Positions 27,109 to 36,758 of a stretch of 64,000 nt of DNA are shown in pieces; position 1 is the stretch's first letter, and the number at the start of each line of letters is the position of its first letter. The position numbers and the translations under genes are program-made. Below the pieces are notes generated by a model. It was given only the letters and a program-made list of their open reading frames with translations. It did not search any database and was not told where the DNA came from. The stretch covers positions 44,227 to 108,226 of the forward strand of contig CAWJTR010000006.1 of the NCBI GenBank assembly GCA_963845735.1, given 5' to 3'. Origin of the DNA: AP-15 sp963845735. GTDB lineage: Bacteria; Pseudomonadota; Alphaproteobacteria; ATCC43930; CGMCC-115725.

Positions 27109-27779
27109 TCAGGCGCCAAGGTCGGGATCGAAGGGCGGCGCGAAGCGATCGAGCGCAAGAATTTCCGCGTCGTCGAGCCCGATCGCCGCATGCGTTGCCA
27201 GCAGCACGCGCCCGCCCGCCGCTCGATGCGCCACAATCGCCCGTTCGAGCCGGGCCTGGCCGTCGTCGTCGAGAGCGCTCGTCGGCTCGTCGAGGAGCCA
27301 AAGCGCGGCGGGGGCCACCCACAGGCGCGCGAGCGCCAGGCGCCGCCGCTGCCCGGCGGACAGCCACCGGCACGGCCAGTCGGCGACCCCCTCGAGCCCG
27401 AAGGCGGCGAGAGCGTCCTGGAAGGCCGGCGCCGTGGCTGGCAGGTCGAGATCACGCAACGCCGCCCAGAAGCGCAGGGTTTCGCGCGGCGTCATGATCG
27501 GCTTCACCGCGTCCTGATGGCCGACATAGTGAAGGCGGGAATGGTGCCCGGCGATGTCGGCCGCTACCGGCGCCCCGCCCCACAGCAGACGGCCTGCCGC
27601 CGGAGCGAGCAAGCCGCCGACAAGCCGCAACAAGCTCGATTTGCCGCTGCCATTGGCGCCCGTCAGCGACCAGCGCACCACCCGCGGGCAGGCAAAACGA
27701 AACGCCGGCGAACACCAGCCTTGCGCCGCGCCGGCATGCCGAGATTCTCGGCGATCAGCTCGGAGGCAGGCACGGGCAT
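27109..27779 (-). pseudogene. ccmA: Heme exporter ATP-binding protein CcmA, two breaks near the N-terminus
   Basis: ATPase of the CcmAB transporter, which releases holo-CcmE during cytochrome c maturation. The long frame carries Walker A (TGANGSGKSS), signature LSAGQRRRLALARL, Walker B (LWLLDEP) and the switch histidine (LATHAA). The true start is probably ATG 27779 (MPVPASELIAENLGM); insertions near 27715 and 27665 carry the reading through FAGVSFCLPAGGALV into the long frame. Without the repair the protein would start at 27852 with an unrelated N-terminus. Directly upstream of ccmB on the same strand. Confidence 0.85.
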
Positions 27780-27807
27780 GCAGATCGCATGCGCAGAAGA
27801 CAGCGGC

Positions 27808-27843
27808 AAAAAAGGCGGCTCCGGAGGGGGAATCCGGAGCCGC
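27808..27843 (-). terminator. Rho-independent terminator, minus strand
   Basis: GCGGCTCCGGA (27815-27825) pairs perfectly with TCCGGAGCCGC (27833-27843); read on the minus strand the hairpin is followed by six T (27813-27808). It lies downstream of the PaaK-like gene and just ahead of ccmA, so it should end transcription of the former. Confidence 0.85.
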
Positions 27844-27976
27844 TTTGGCCATCGGCCGACAAAATCGACCGATTACGAGGTTTGGGGGACAAACCTGTAA
27901 GGGTAGACCTTACGCCTAACATATGGGGAGCGGATTGGGACTTCTGTTTGAAAAAAGTGTGACGTTTTAGTGAATT

Positions 27977-29254
27977 TCAACCGAGGTCGCGACGGTCCTC
28001 GATCAGCTTGCCATCCCGCGGCAGGCTGCCTTCGGCCACCGGGCTGATCGTCCCGCGCAACCGCGTCAGCGCCTGCACGGTCTCGGCAATCCGCGCCAGA
28101 TCGTCCGCCGGCTCGCCGATTTCGACGAACAAGGTCATCTCGTCCGCGCCGTTCGGTCGCTCGACCACCAGACGCGCGCGGGTGATCGATTTGTGACGCC
28201 GCAGGACATCGGCGATCTGCTCGGGATGGACGAACATGCCACGCACCTTGGTGGTCTGATCGGCGCGGCCGAGCCAGCCCTTGATCCGATGATTTGTCCG
28301 GGCGCTGCGGCCGGGCCCGGGCAGCATCGCTGAAAGATCGCCTGTGGCGAAGCGAATCAGCGGGTATTCGGGCGTCAAGGTCGTCACCGCGACCTCGCCG
28401 ATCTCGCCCGGACCAACCGGCTCGCCGGTCCCAGGCCGGACAAGCTCGACGATGATCCCCTCATCGAGCACCATTCCTTCCTCGATCTCGTCATCGGGGC
28501 CGGTGCTCTCATAGGCGATGACGCCGATATCGGCGGTGCCGTAGCACTGCAGAACCCTCATCCCGCGGCTGCAAATGTCTTGACGCAGCGCCGCCGGCAA
28601 GGATTCGGCCGAGACCAGCGCCTTTTTCAGCGACGAGACGTCGATACCCTGGCTCCCCGCACGGTCGAGCAGGATTTTTAGAAACGACGGCGTGCCGACA
28701 TAGCCTGTCGGCCGCAGATCGGCGATCGCGCGCAGTTGCTGTTCGGTCTGACCGGTGCCGGCGGGAATAACCGGGCAGCCGAGCGCTTCGGCCGCACTCT
28801 CCACCATCGCCCCGGCCGGGGTGAGGTGGTAGGAGAACGTGTTGTGGACGAGGTCGCCGGCGCGAAACCCGGCAGCAAACAGCGCCCGGGCGAACCGGCC
28901 ATAATCCTGACGCCTTGCTTCGGGCTCGTAGATCGGACCAGGCGAGACGAAGACCCGGCGAAGCGACGAAACCGGCACCGCGGCAAACCCGCCGAACGGC
29001 GGATTGCGCCGCTGCAGCTCAATCAGCTCGGATTTGCGCGTCAACGGCAATTCTGCCAAAGCTTGCCGATCGGTCACCTTCTCGGGCCGCACCCCGGCGA
29101 GCAGGTCGCGGTAGGCGGGACAGCGCTCTTTCGCCGCGGCGATGATGGCCGGGAGCGCGGCCATCAACGCCGCCTCCCGCAGCGCAGGATCGCGCGCCTC
29201 GAGCGCGTCATAGAGCGGGGTCTCCACGCGACTCACTCCTTCCGTCGGTCCCAC
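27977..29254 (-). CDS. Phenylacetate-CoA ligase (PaaK) family AMP-forming enzyme
   Basis: A 425-residue cytosolic ligase of the adenylate-forming superfamily, normal PaaK length. Family parts seen: LPLTRKSELIELQRRNPPFGG, FSYHLTPAGAMVESAAEALG, VGTPSFLKILLDRA, YGTADIGVIAYES, RFATGDLS and KGWLGRADQTTKVRGMFVHPEQI, with the catalytic-lysine-like GSLPRDGKLIEDRR at the end. The usual Gly/Ser/Thr phosphate loop (SSGTTGxP) is replaced by VSPGPIYEP. This sub-family is often encoded beside branched-chain amino-acid-type ABC transporters; here that operon lies 29 kb away. Substrate unknown. The start could be shifted a few codons to GTG before ETPLYDALE. Confidence 0.85.
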   Translation of the reverse strand: MGPTEGVSRVETPLYDALEARDPALREAALMAALPAIIAAAKERCPAYRDLLAGVRPEKVTDRQALAELPLTRKSELIELQRRNPPFGGFAAVPVSSLRRVFVSPGPIYEPEARRQDYGRFARALFAAGFRAGDLVHNTFSYHLTPAGAMVESAAEALGCPVIPAGTGQTEQQLRAIADLRPTGYVGTPSFLKILLDRAGSQGIDVSSLKKALVSAESLPAALRQDICSRGMRVLQCYGTADIGVIAYESTGPDDEIEEGMVLDEGIIVELVRPGTGEPVGPGEIGEVAVTTLTPEYPLIRFATGDLSAMLPGPGRSARTNHRIKGWLGRADQTTKVRGMFVHPEQIADVLRRHKSITRARLVVERPNGADEMTLFVEIGEPADDLARIAETVQALTRLRGTISPVAEGSLPRDGKLIEDRRDLG

Positions 29255-29497
29255 CCGTCGTCCGCAACAGGCCCGGCCGAGTTCTTTTTGCAGTGTGCGC
29301 CCGATCGAACCGCGTCAGCAAGCGCGCGCCGCGGCGCGGCAGCATCGCCCAAACAACTTCGGGTCGCGGACCGGCCAATCGCAAACAGCCGTCCTCCCGG
29401 ATGCGTATGCAGACTTGCGGTCGAACCGGGCATTCTCCTAAAGTCGTTCTGGTTGGGAAATCAAAGCGCGGTGTAGAGCAATCGGGGAAAAGCGGGG

Positions 29498-30925
29498 GTG
29501 AGCGCCTTGGAAAAGAATAACGGCGTGGCCGTTCGGTTCGGCACATTGGTAAGACTTGTCTACGGAATTATCGCTCTCGCCGTTATTCTCGCCGCTCCGG
29601 CGGCCTGCGCACAGCCGATCTCCGACGCCGACCGGGCGCGGCTCGAGGCGCAAAAGGAAGCTCTGTTCCAGCAGATGCTGCGCAACCCGGCCAATCTCGA
29701 CGTCACCTTTTCCTATGCCGATGTTTCGGCTCGGCTGGGGGATTACGAGGCGGCGGTATCGGCGCTCGAAAGAATGCTGTTGTTCAACCCAAATCTGCCG
29801 CGGGTGCAGCTCGAGCTCGGCGCGCTGTACTTTCGCATGGGATCGTTCGACCTCGCGCGCGACTATTTTGAAAGGGCTGCCGCCAACAAGCCGCCGCCAG
29901 AGGTCCGCGCCCGCATCGACGAGTATATGGCGCAGATCGAAAAGGCCCAGTCGCGCCACTACCTGTCCGGCTATGTCTTTCTGGGCGGCCAGTACCAAAC
30001 CGACGCCAATGTCGCACCGGGCTCGCCATTTATTTTGTCGCCGATCGGCCCGGTGCTGCTCAACAACCAATTCCTGAAACAAGCGTCGGGCAGCATCTTC
30101 GCCAGCGGGTCGCTGCTGTACAGCTACGATTTGGAAACACAGAACCGCGATACGCTTGACGTCACCAGCGTCGGTTACGTCAATCATTATTACAACACTG
30201 ACGTCAATCGCCTCGATCTCGCCCTGGTGGAAGTAACCGCCGGCCCGCGTTTCAACTTTCCCAATGGGCTGGCGTTCGTGAATACGCCAGCGTCGGTCAA
30301 GCCCTATGCCATCTTTGACGAAGTGGGGTTGGGAGAGGCGCAATACTTCGACGCCTATGGCACCGGCCTGGAATTCGATCAAACGGTATGGCATGATTTG
30401 TTACTCAAATCGGTCTTCGAATTCCGACAAAAGAACTTCACCGACACCGCTGACCGCCCGCTGTCGCGCGGCCTCAACGGCAGCGACAAGCTGGTCTCTC
30501 TGTCGGCTACCAAGCCGATCTCGTCAAATTCCGAGTTGAACCTGGAATTCGACTATCTCGACCAGACAACGCGGCTGGCCTATTACACAAACGACAGCTA
30601 CGCCGTGATCGGGTCCTATCGCATTCACTACGATGTCCCATTTCGGATTTTACCCTATCCATGGGAAAGTTCGGTTTTTCTTGGCCGCGCCTGGAGCATC
30701 TATGCCGCGCCGGACCCGTGCTGCAACACCAGCGGCGATCCGCTGGTGTTTTCGCCGAGCAGCCAGTTGACGCAACGCTGGCGCTTCGGCTTTACCCAGA
30801 CCGTACCGGTAACGCCAAGGATCGCGGTCGTTTTACAACTTGAGCGAGATATAATATCGTCAAATCTGCCGATTTACGCTTATACCAACAATTCGATCTT
30901 GCTTGGACCGCAGATTCGCTTCTAG
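29498..30925 (+). CDS. Slam-like outer-membrane protein: TPR domain plus beta-barrel (surface lipoprotein assembly modulator family)
   Basis: A 475-residue exported protein, GTG start. Residues 15-39 form a signal peptide (LVYGIIALAVILAAPAACAQ). A helical region at about 45-150 has TPR character (YADVSARLGDYEAAVSALERMLLFNPNLPRVQLELGALYFRMGSFDLARDYFERA). The rest, from HYLSGYVFLGGQYQTDANV, alternates polar and aromatic residues and ends in phenylalanine (LGPQIRF), as outer-membrane barrels do. N-terminal TPR plus about 14 strands is the plan of Slam/DUF560 proteins, which export surface lipoproteins and hemophores (type XI secretion). The FecR/TbpB-like gene 26 bases downstream is the likely cargo. 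A generic TPR/porin protein is the alternative. Confidence 0.65.
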   Translation: MSALEKNNGVAVRFGTLVRLVYGIIALAVILAAPAACAQPISDADRARLEAQKEALFQQMLRNPANLDVTFSYADVSARLGDYEAAVSALERMLLFNPNLPRVQLELGALYFRMGSFDLARDYFERAAANKPPPEVRARIDEYMAQIEKAQSRHYLSGYVFLGGQYQTDANVAPGSPFILSPIGPVLLNNQFLKQASGSIFASGSLLYSYDLETQNRDTLDVTSVGYVNHYYNTDVNRLDLALVEVTAGPRFNFPNGLAFVNTPASVKPYAIFDEVGLGEAQYFDAYGTGLEFDQTVWHDLLLKSVFEFRQKNFTDTADRPLSRGLNGSDKLVSLSATKPISSNSELNLEFDYLDQTTRLAYYTNDSYAVIGSYRIHYDVPFRILPYPWESSVFLGRAWSIYAAPDPCCNTSGDPLVFSPSSQLTQRWRFGFTQTVPVTPRIAVVLQLERDIISSNLPIYAYTNNSILLGPQIRF

Positions 30926-30951
30926 ACAGATGCTGTTTGATAGAGGGTTCA

Positions 30952-33900
30952 ATGACAGAGATCGTCCGGTGTCCGTTGCGCACGATCGCGCTCGTCTCCC
31001 TATTGCTCGGCATCGGCCTGGCGAGCCCGTCCGCGCGCGCCGATCAGCGCGTCGGCGTCGACAGCGCGGTCAACCCCAACGCGATGGGCATCCCGCCGGG
31101 CGCGCTGCCGCGCCGGTTGGTGCTGGGACAGGATGTCGTCTTTAACGAGCGGATCACCACCGAAGCGGAGGGTCAGACGCAGATCCTGTTCGTCGATGAA
31201 TCGACGCTGTCGGTCGGGCCGAACGCAAACATGGTGATCGATCAATTCGTCTACGATCCGAACACCGGCACCGGCAAGTTCGTGGCCAGCCTGACCCGCG
31301 GCGTCTTCCGTTTCGTCGGCGGCAAGCTCAGCAAACAGGACAACGCGGTCACGATGCGCACGCCGACGGCGACGATCGGGATTCGCGGCGGGGTGTTCCT
31401 GGTGAAGCTGCGGTCTGACTGCACCGCTTCAGGTTCGCGCTTGGGAGCCACAGGCTGCGACGCCCTCGAGGTCATCTTCGTTTACGGCAAGGGCGTGACA
31501 GTGACCGGGCTCAACGGCGTCTCGCAGACGATCACCCGGCCTGGGTTCGAGGTCACCGTGTCGGGGCCGGGCGCCTCGCCGTCCAACCCCGCCCAATCCC
31601 CGCGCGGGTCCACCGCAGCGCTGCTTGCGCAACTTGACGGGCGGGCCGGCGGTAATGGCGGCGCGCACGACCGTCCCAACCGAGGTCACCGTCGCCAACA
31701 GCGGTATCGCCAACGCGATTTCAGCGAATGTCACGCGCCAGCATACCCAGGCCGCCGCACACACTCAGCCGCCGGCGCAACAGTCCCAGAACGTTAGCCC
31801 GGTAGTTCAGCTGACGCAGTTGAACAACCAGAATGTCTCGGTGCCGGGCCCACGGTCACCCCGGTTGGCGGCGGGCACAGCAGTAGCGATCGGCGATTTA
31901 CCGACGGTCCAACCGGGAAACCCGATCCCCGTCTCATACCACCCCGAACACACCCAGGTAACCCGGTCGACAACACCACGGTGACCCCGCCGACACCCGT
32001 CGTAACGCCGCCGGACACCCTCCGGTAACTGTCGCCGACACCCCGGTAACGACACCTCCCGGCCGTGATCCCGCCACCCCGGTAACGCCCGTGACAGCCG
32101 CACGCCGCGTCGTGATTTCCGTCGCCGGCTTGGCCAAGGTCTCGACCGACCCGCCCACCACGGCCGGCTTTAACGTGCAGACCCCGGCGTACCGCATCCC
32201 GTATTCGAACGCGACGATCACCTATCCGCCAGGGAGCGTGCCGCAAAATGGCACTTTCACCGCCTCGATCGGCGGCGCCGGCCAGGTCACGTTGTCGCCG
32301 CTGACCCCCGGCAGCACCAACGCGGTGACCGCGACATCATCGACCGGGGCGACTGCTGCCGGCACGGCGACGATGACCCCGGACGGCAAATTCTTCTACG
32401 CCAACCTGACCTCAACAACGCCCGGCAGCGAAGGCACCCGCCTGTTTGTCTTCGGCGGAGTCCCGGTCAATCAAAGCTTTTATGCGCCGACCCCGACCAA
32501 TCAGTTCTATGCGTTCACCGTCCAACCTGACGGGCGCTGGGATCGGCGACGGGCCGCAGACGATCCCGTTCCTGCCGGGCAATTACGGCGGCAGCATGGC
32601 GGTTCTGCCTGGGAATGTGTCGCCGCTTTACGTGGTCACACCGGCGAATGTTCAATTCGGCATTAACAACGCCAACACGAACCCCAACGCCACCGCGCCG
32701 AAGTGGCTGCAAGCGAGCCTGGCGGTCAACGGCCAGGGCGCGAACCAGACCTCAGCTTTTGTCGTCGGGAACGGGAGCATTCGTCACCTCCAGCGACAAC
32801 GGGCAGGTTATAGCCAGCGGTCAAATTCGCGGCACGGTGCTTCAAAGTGCCAACGGGCCGCTGGTGCAAATTTATTCGCACGCTCATTCGGTGCCGGACG
32901 GCAACGGCAACTCGCTGTTCGGCGGCAACACGATCAGCGGCTTCGTGCTCGATCAGAATGAAAATAACATGAATGACAATTTCGTACCGAAGTTGGCGAC
33001 CGCGCTGCCCTTCAGTCCGGCCTACAACTCGTCGGGTGGCCAGCCCGCCCCCCTATATGCCTTTAATCAGCCGGTCACCGCCGCGCCGCTGCCGTCCAAT
33101 GTCGGCGTGACCCGTTCGGCATTGAACGAGCACGGGTATTTCGGCGGCATCATGGAGACTGGGCGGCTTCATCGGCGGTGCGACGCCCGTCTCCTACGTG
33201 CTGACTGGCATCACGTCGGTCCAGACCGATCCCGTCTCCAGCCGCGTCGCCGCGACCTTTACCGGAACCGACCCGTTCACCTCGGCGCAAAGCGACGTGA
33301 ACTCGATGGTGCTCCAATTCGGTTCTCTCCCGGCATCGGGTAGCAACTGCAGCCGAAGCACCTTCATCGACAACAACCTCTATGGGGCGCTCGAGAGCCC
33401 GAACACCCCGTCGCAGATCACCGTGACCACCAGCCCGGGTCAGACCACGACAATGGTTCTGCCGCTGTTCAACAGCGCGACCAATTCCAGTTCTTCGCCG
33501 CAGCTCGCCATGGTGACATCGGCGACGGTGCCAAATAACAGCTGGATGCCAGCCGGCGTGACGCCGTGCTCGTGCCAGTACCTGCAATGGGGATATTGGA
33601 CCGGTCGGGTGCAGACGCTGACCCCGACGGCGCAAGGCTTCGTCAACGAATTCGGCGCCATCAACACCTGGGTCGCCGGGCAGCCGACCGTCAACATGCC
33701 GACGACGCAGGGAAGGCACGTACAACGGCGCGGCGGTCGGCACAGTCTTCAACAATGGTGCGACCTACCTAGCCGCGGGCAGCTTCAATCAAATGTATAA
33801 TTTCGCCTCGCAGACCGGTAACGGTCAACATCACGAACTTCGACGGAGCGAGTTACTCGGCCGCGGTTTCCGGCTCCCGCTCCAGCCCCGCTTTCGCGGG

Positions 33901-34054
33901 CAGCCCGACCGGCCTGGCCGGCCCCACAAACCGCAATGGCTTCGTCCTCGGCAGCTTTTACGGTCCCTCGGCGCAGGAAACCGGCGGCAGCTTCGGCATC
34001 CAGTCGACTTCGGGTTTGAAATATCTCGCCTCGGGCATTTTTGCCGGAAAGTGA
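30952..34054 (+). pseudogene. FecR-domain surface protein with TbpB-like C-terminal barrel, seven frame breaks
   Basis: About 1,030 residues if repaired. A type I signal peptide (TIALVSLLLGIGLASPSARA) is followed by a FecR domain at about 30-190 (VFNERITTEAEGQTQILFVDESTLSVGPNA, TRGVFRFVGGKLS, TATIGIRGGVF). Then come an Ala/Gln-rich stretch, a Pro/Thr/Val linker near 31900-32100, and a long beta-rich region. The end, GGSFGIQSTSGLKYLASGIFAGK, looks like the closing strands of TbpB/Slam-cargo barrels. Start at ATG 30952 with GAGGG nine bases upstream. The frame moves by +1 seven times in succession (about 31640, 32050, 32535, 32775, 33165, 33710 and 33825). Pairing with the Slam-like gene suggests secretion to the surface; FecR alone would suggest an anchoring or polymer-binding role. 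Confidence 0.65.
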
Positions 34055-34113
34055 CCACCGTAGCGGCGCCCAGCCTAGGCGCTGACGACTGACCTATCTG
34101 CCGCAAAAAGAAA

Positions 34114-34135
34114 CCCGCCGGCCTAGGCCGGCGGG
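34114..34135. terminator. Bidirectional terminator between convergent genes
   Basis: A perfect 22-base palindrome, CCCGCCGGCCT and its complement, flanked by AAAAAGAAA on the left and TCGTTT on the right. Read on the minus strand it ends in TTTCTTTTT, so it should stop the small exported-protein gene as well as the FecR gene. Confidence 0.8.
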
Positions 34136-34190
34136 TCGTTTAAGAGGGAGAATGTTACGCAGCGTTCTTCGGCCGCCGCGCCAAATCCGT

Positions 34191-34481
34191 TTAGTTGGGC
34201 TTCGGACCCGCCATGGCCTTATCGACCGATGCCGAATACGGGTGTTCCGCCGGGTTCGACGCATAAGGCGCTGGCGACTGATAGTGGGGCGCCGTCGGCG
34301 TCGAGCTGGCGCCAGGGCTCAGCCCAATGCTCGGCGGCGAGGCAGGGGGCTGGGCTGGGGCACTCGCCGTCGGAGCGGAGCCATTGGGCGGCAGTGACGA
34401 CACCGACTGCGCCTGCGCAGCAAAGGCGGTTCCAGCCAGCAACGCGACACCCAAAACCGTCGATTTCAGCATATTCGGCAT
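34191..34481 (-). CDS. Small exported Pro/Ser-rich protein, unknown function
   Basis: A 96-residue protein starting MPNMLKSTVLGVALLAGTAF; cleavage is expected after AQA near residue 25. The mature part is low complexity: Pro, Ser and Ala (APAQPPASPPSIGLSPGASS), ending YSASVDKAMAGPKPN. No domain recognised; it may be a periplasmic or wall-spanning disordered protein. GGAG lies a few bases upstream of ATG 34481. ATG 34472 is an alternative start. Divergent from the LysR gene. Confidence 0.6.
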   Translation of the reverse strand: MPNMLKSTVLGVALLAGTAFAAQAQSVSSLPPNGSAPTASAPAQPPASPPSIGLSPGASSTPTAPHYQSPAPYASNPAEHPYSASVDKAMAGPKPN

Positions 34482-34573
34482 ATCAAGGAACTCCAGCTCA
34501 CCCGATGAATTCGGTATCGATAAACGTAGGCATGCCTTATGATACGTACAAATGATAATATTGCATCGCACCC

Positions 34574-35545
34574 ATGAATCTGGTTCATTTTAACGCGCTC
34601 GATCTCAATCTGCTGCGGGTGTTCGACGCCCTGGTCGAGGAGCGCAGCGTTACCCGCGCCGGCGATCGGCTGGGCCTCACTCAGTCGGCGATCAGCCATG
34701 CGCTGAACCGGCTGCGCTATGTGCTCGAAGACGAGCTGTTCGTGCGTGGTCCCGATGGAATGCAGCCGACCCCGCGCGCGACCGAGATGGCGCCGCGGCT
34801 GCGCCAAGGTCTGCTCCACCTCCAGCTCGCACTGACCCCGGCCGATTTCGTCCCCGCACAAACCGATCGCCGGTTCACCATGATCTGCGGCGAATATGTC
34901 GGCACCGTTCTGGTGCCTAGCCTGATCGCCCGGCTGCGGGCGGCGGCGCCAAATGCCGAGTTCCGGATCCGGCCGAGCAATATGGGCGTGGCCGAAGCGC
35001 TTCTGGCGGGGCGCGCCGATCTGGCGATCGGCAGCTTCCGGCGGGTCCCCGAATGGTTCGACAGCGAGCCGCTGTTCACCGAGACGCGAGTCTGGGTCGT
35101 CGGCGCCGACCATGCCGCCGCGTGGCAGGAGATGACGCTCGAACGGCTCGCCGCGGTTCCCCATTTGCTCATTTCAGCGACCGGTGAAGATGAACATGCG
35201 GTTGCCGGCTACGTCGTCGATCACGGGCTCGAGCGCCTGGTCATGCGCAGCGAAGTTGGTTTGCTGCAAGGCGCATTGGCGGCCCGCGGGTTGAACCGGA
35301 TCGTCGGCCTGACCACACCGCACTTCCTCGCGGCGCTGGCCGTCGTCAGCCGCTCGGATATGGCGGCGCCGCTGCCGCGGCGGCTCGCCACTGCGTTTGC
35401 CGAGGCCTATCGCCTGAAGATATTCGAGCCGCCCTACCCCTCACCGTCCTTCGAGATCACGGCTCTGTGGCATCGAGAGCACGGCAGCGAGCCCGCTATC
35501 CTCTGGCTGCGCGACGTGGTGCGGGAGGTCGCCCTCCAGCTGTGA
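34574..35545 (+). CDS. LysR-family transcriptional regulator
   Basis: A 323-residue regulator. The N-terminal helix-turn-helix is textbook (LNLLRVFDALVEERSVTRAGDRLGLTQSAISHALNRLRYVLEDELFVR, residues 9-57), followed by a type 2 periplasmic-binding-like effector domain. PTPRATEMAPRLRQGLLHLQ and DLAIGSFRRVPEWFDSEPLFTETRVWVV resemble the NodD/NahR/LinR-type subgroup, which respond to aromatic inducers. It may control the convergent opine-dehydrogenase/monooxygenase cluster to its right, an inference from position only. Confidence 0.9.
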   Translation: MNLVHFNALDLNLLRVFDALVEERSVTRAGDRLGLTQSAISHALNRLRYVLEDELFVRGPDGMQPTPRATEMAPRLRQGLLHLQLALTPADFVPAQTDRRFTMICGEYVGTVLVPSLIARLRAAAPNAEFRIRPSNMGVAEALLAGRADLAIGSFRRVPEWFDSEPLFTETRVWVVGADHAAAWQEMTLERLAAVPHLLISATGEDEHAVAGYVVDHGLERLVMRSEVGLLQGALAARGLNRIVGLTTPHFLAALAVVSRSDMAAPLPRRLATAFAEAYRLKIFEPPYPSPSFEITALWHREHGSEPAILWLRDVVREVALQL

Positions 35546-35610
35546 TCGACCGTCGTCCCTCCCGCTGACGAGGCGGCGATCGATGATTTAGCGGCGGACC
35601 GCGCCTTTCA

Positions 35611-36727
35611 TCAGCGGAAGCCCTCGTCGACGATGCGCCGGATCTGCGGCAGGTCCATGCCGGCCAGGCCGAGGCGATCGAGGGTGCGGGCCTCGGCCGC
35701 AAAGTCCTTGCCGGTCATGTTGCGGACGGTCTCGAGCAGCGCGTCGATCGCCGGGGTCGGCACACTTGCCGCCGCCCCCAGCGCGCTCATCGGAATCAAG
35801 CCCACCGGCACGTCCTCGGTGATGTATTTGTGGTCGAGCGAGGCGGGTGTGCCGGTTGCTTGATAGGGGCCGTCGGCGTCGTAGGTCAGCCGCCGGCAGG
35901 TGTCGACCAGGCTGGCCTCGCGCACACCGTAGGCGCGCTCGAACCAGTCGGCGAGATCAGGGACAACGGCGCCCAGCGCGGCGGCGACGGCGACGCGTTC
36001 GGCGTTGATCCCTCGTAAAGGCGGGCGACAGCCGGGGTCACCCCCTCGGCATAGAATTTATATCCGCCGCCACTCTCGATCCGTGCGGCATTGGCGACGC
36101 AGTTGGCGACGTGCAGCATTGCATTCGCGTTGGTGAAGCCGGTGGAGACGATGTCGCGCGCCGCGACCGCCTGCGGAAACAATGGCGACAGCCGCGTGAA
36201 CACGGCCCCAATGCGGTTGCCCGGGAAGGACGCGATCTGCAGCCAGCGCTTGGCGACGATCGGGCGGATTCGCGTCGGCGCCAACCGGCGGCACGAATAG
36301 GGGTAGTTATCCATCTCGGCGATATCGACGGCGGCATGGCAGCCGGCTTCTGTCGAGCGCGCGCCGGACGACCAAGGCGCCGCCGGTATTGCCCTGGATC
36401 AGCAGGATCAGCTGACCGTCGCGCAACAGCGGGGCGAGCAGGCGCGCCGCGCCCTCCTGGGCGTTGCCGCCGGTCACGATGATGATGATGTCGGCGCCGT
36501 CGACGGCGGCGTGGAGGTTCGGCGTCGCCTGCTCGATCGCGGCAAAGCCACCGGCATCGCCCTCGACCGTGATCCCGCCCATCGCACGGATGTCGGCCAG
36601 ACGCGAAGTCGTCGAGATCGTGCAACCGCAACTTAAAGCCGGCGACGCCCAGATGGGCGGCGAGATAGACCCCGCCGATCCCCGCACCGATGATTGCGAT
36701 CGTGGTTGCGCTGTTAGCGTCCGGCAA
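35611..36727 (-). pseudogene. NAD/NADP octopine/nopaline-type dehydrogenase, three frame breaks
   Basis: An opine dehydrogenase-family oxidoreductase, about 370 residues if repaired. The Rossmann start is clear: TIAIIGAGIGGVYLAAHLGVAGF with GxGxxG. Then GGITVEGDAGGFAAIEQATPNLHAAVDGADIIIIVTGG, LILLIQGNTGGALVVRRAL, and the catalytic domain with FPGNRIGAVFTRLSPLFPQAV, NAMLHVANCVANAARIESGG and TEDVPVGLIPMSALG. Breaks near 36610, 36345 and 36012. A TTG start at 36727 follows a good GGGGAAGA. Family reaction: reductive condensation, or the reverse, of an amino acid and a 2-oxo acid; these are also annotated as ketopantoate-reductase-like. It lies 31 bases after the LLM gene on the same strand and may share its transcript. 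Confidence 0.75.
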
Positions 36728-36758
36728 ATCTTCCCCCTCTTCGAAGCTCGATCGCGCG

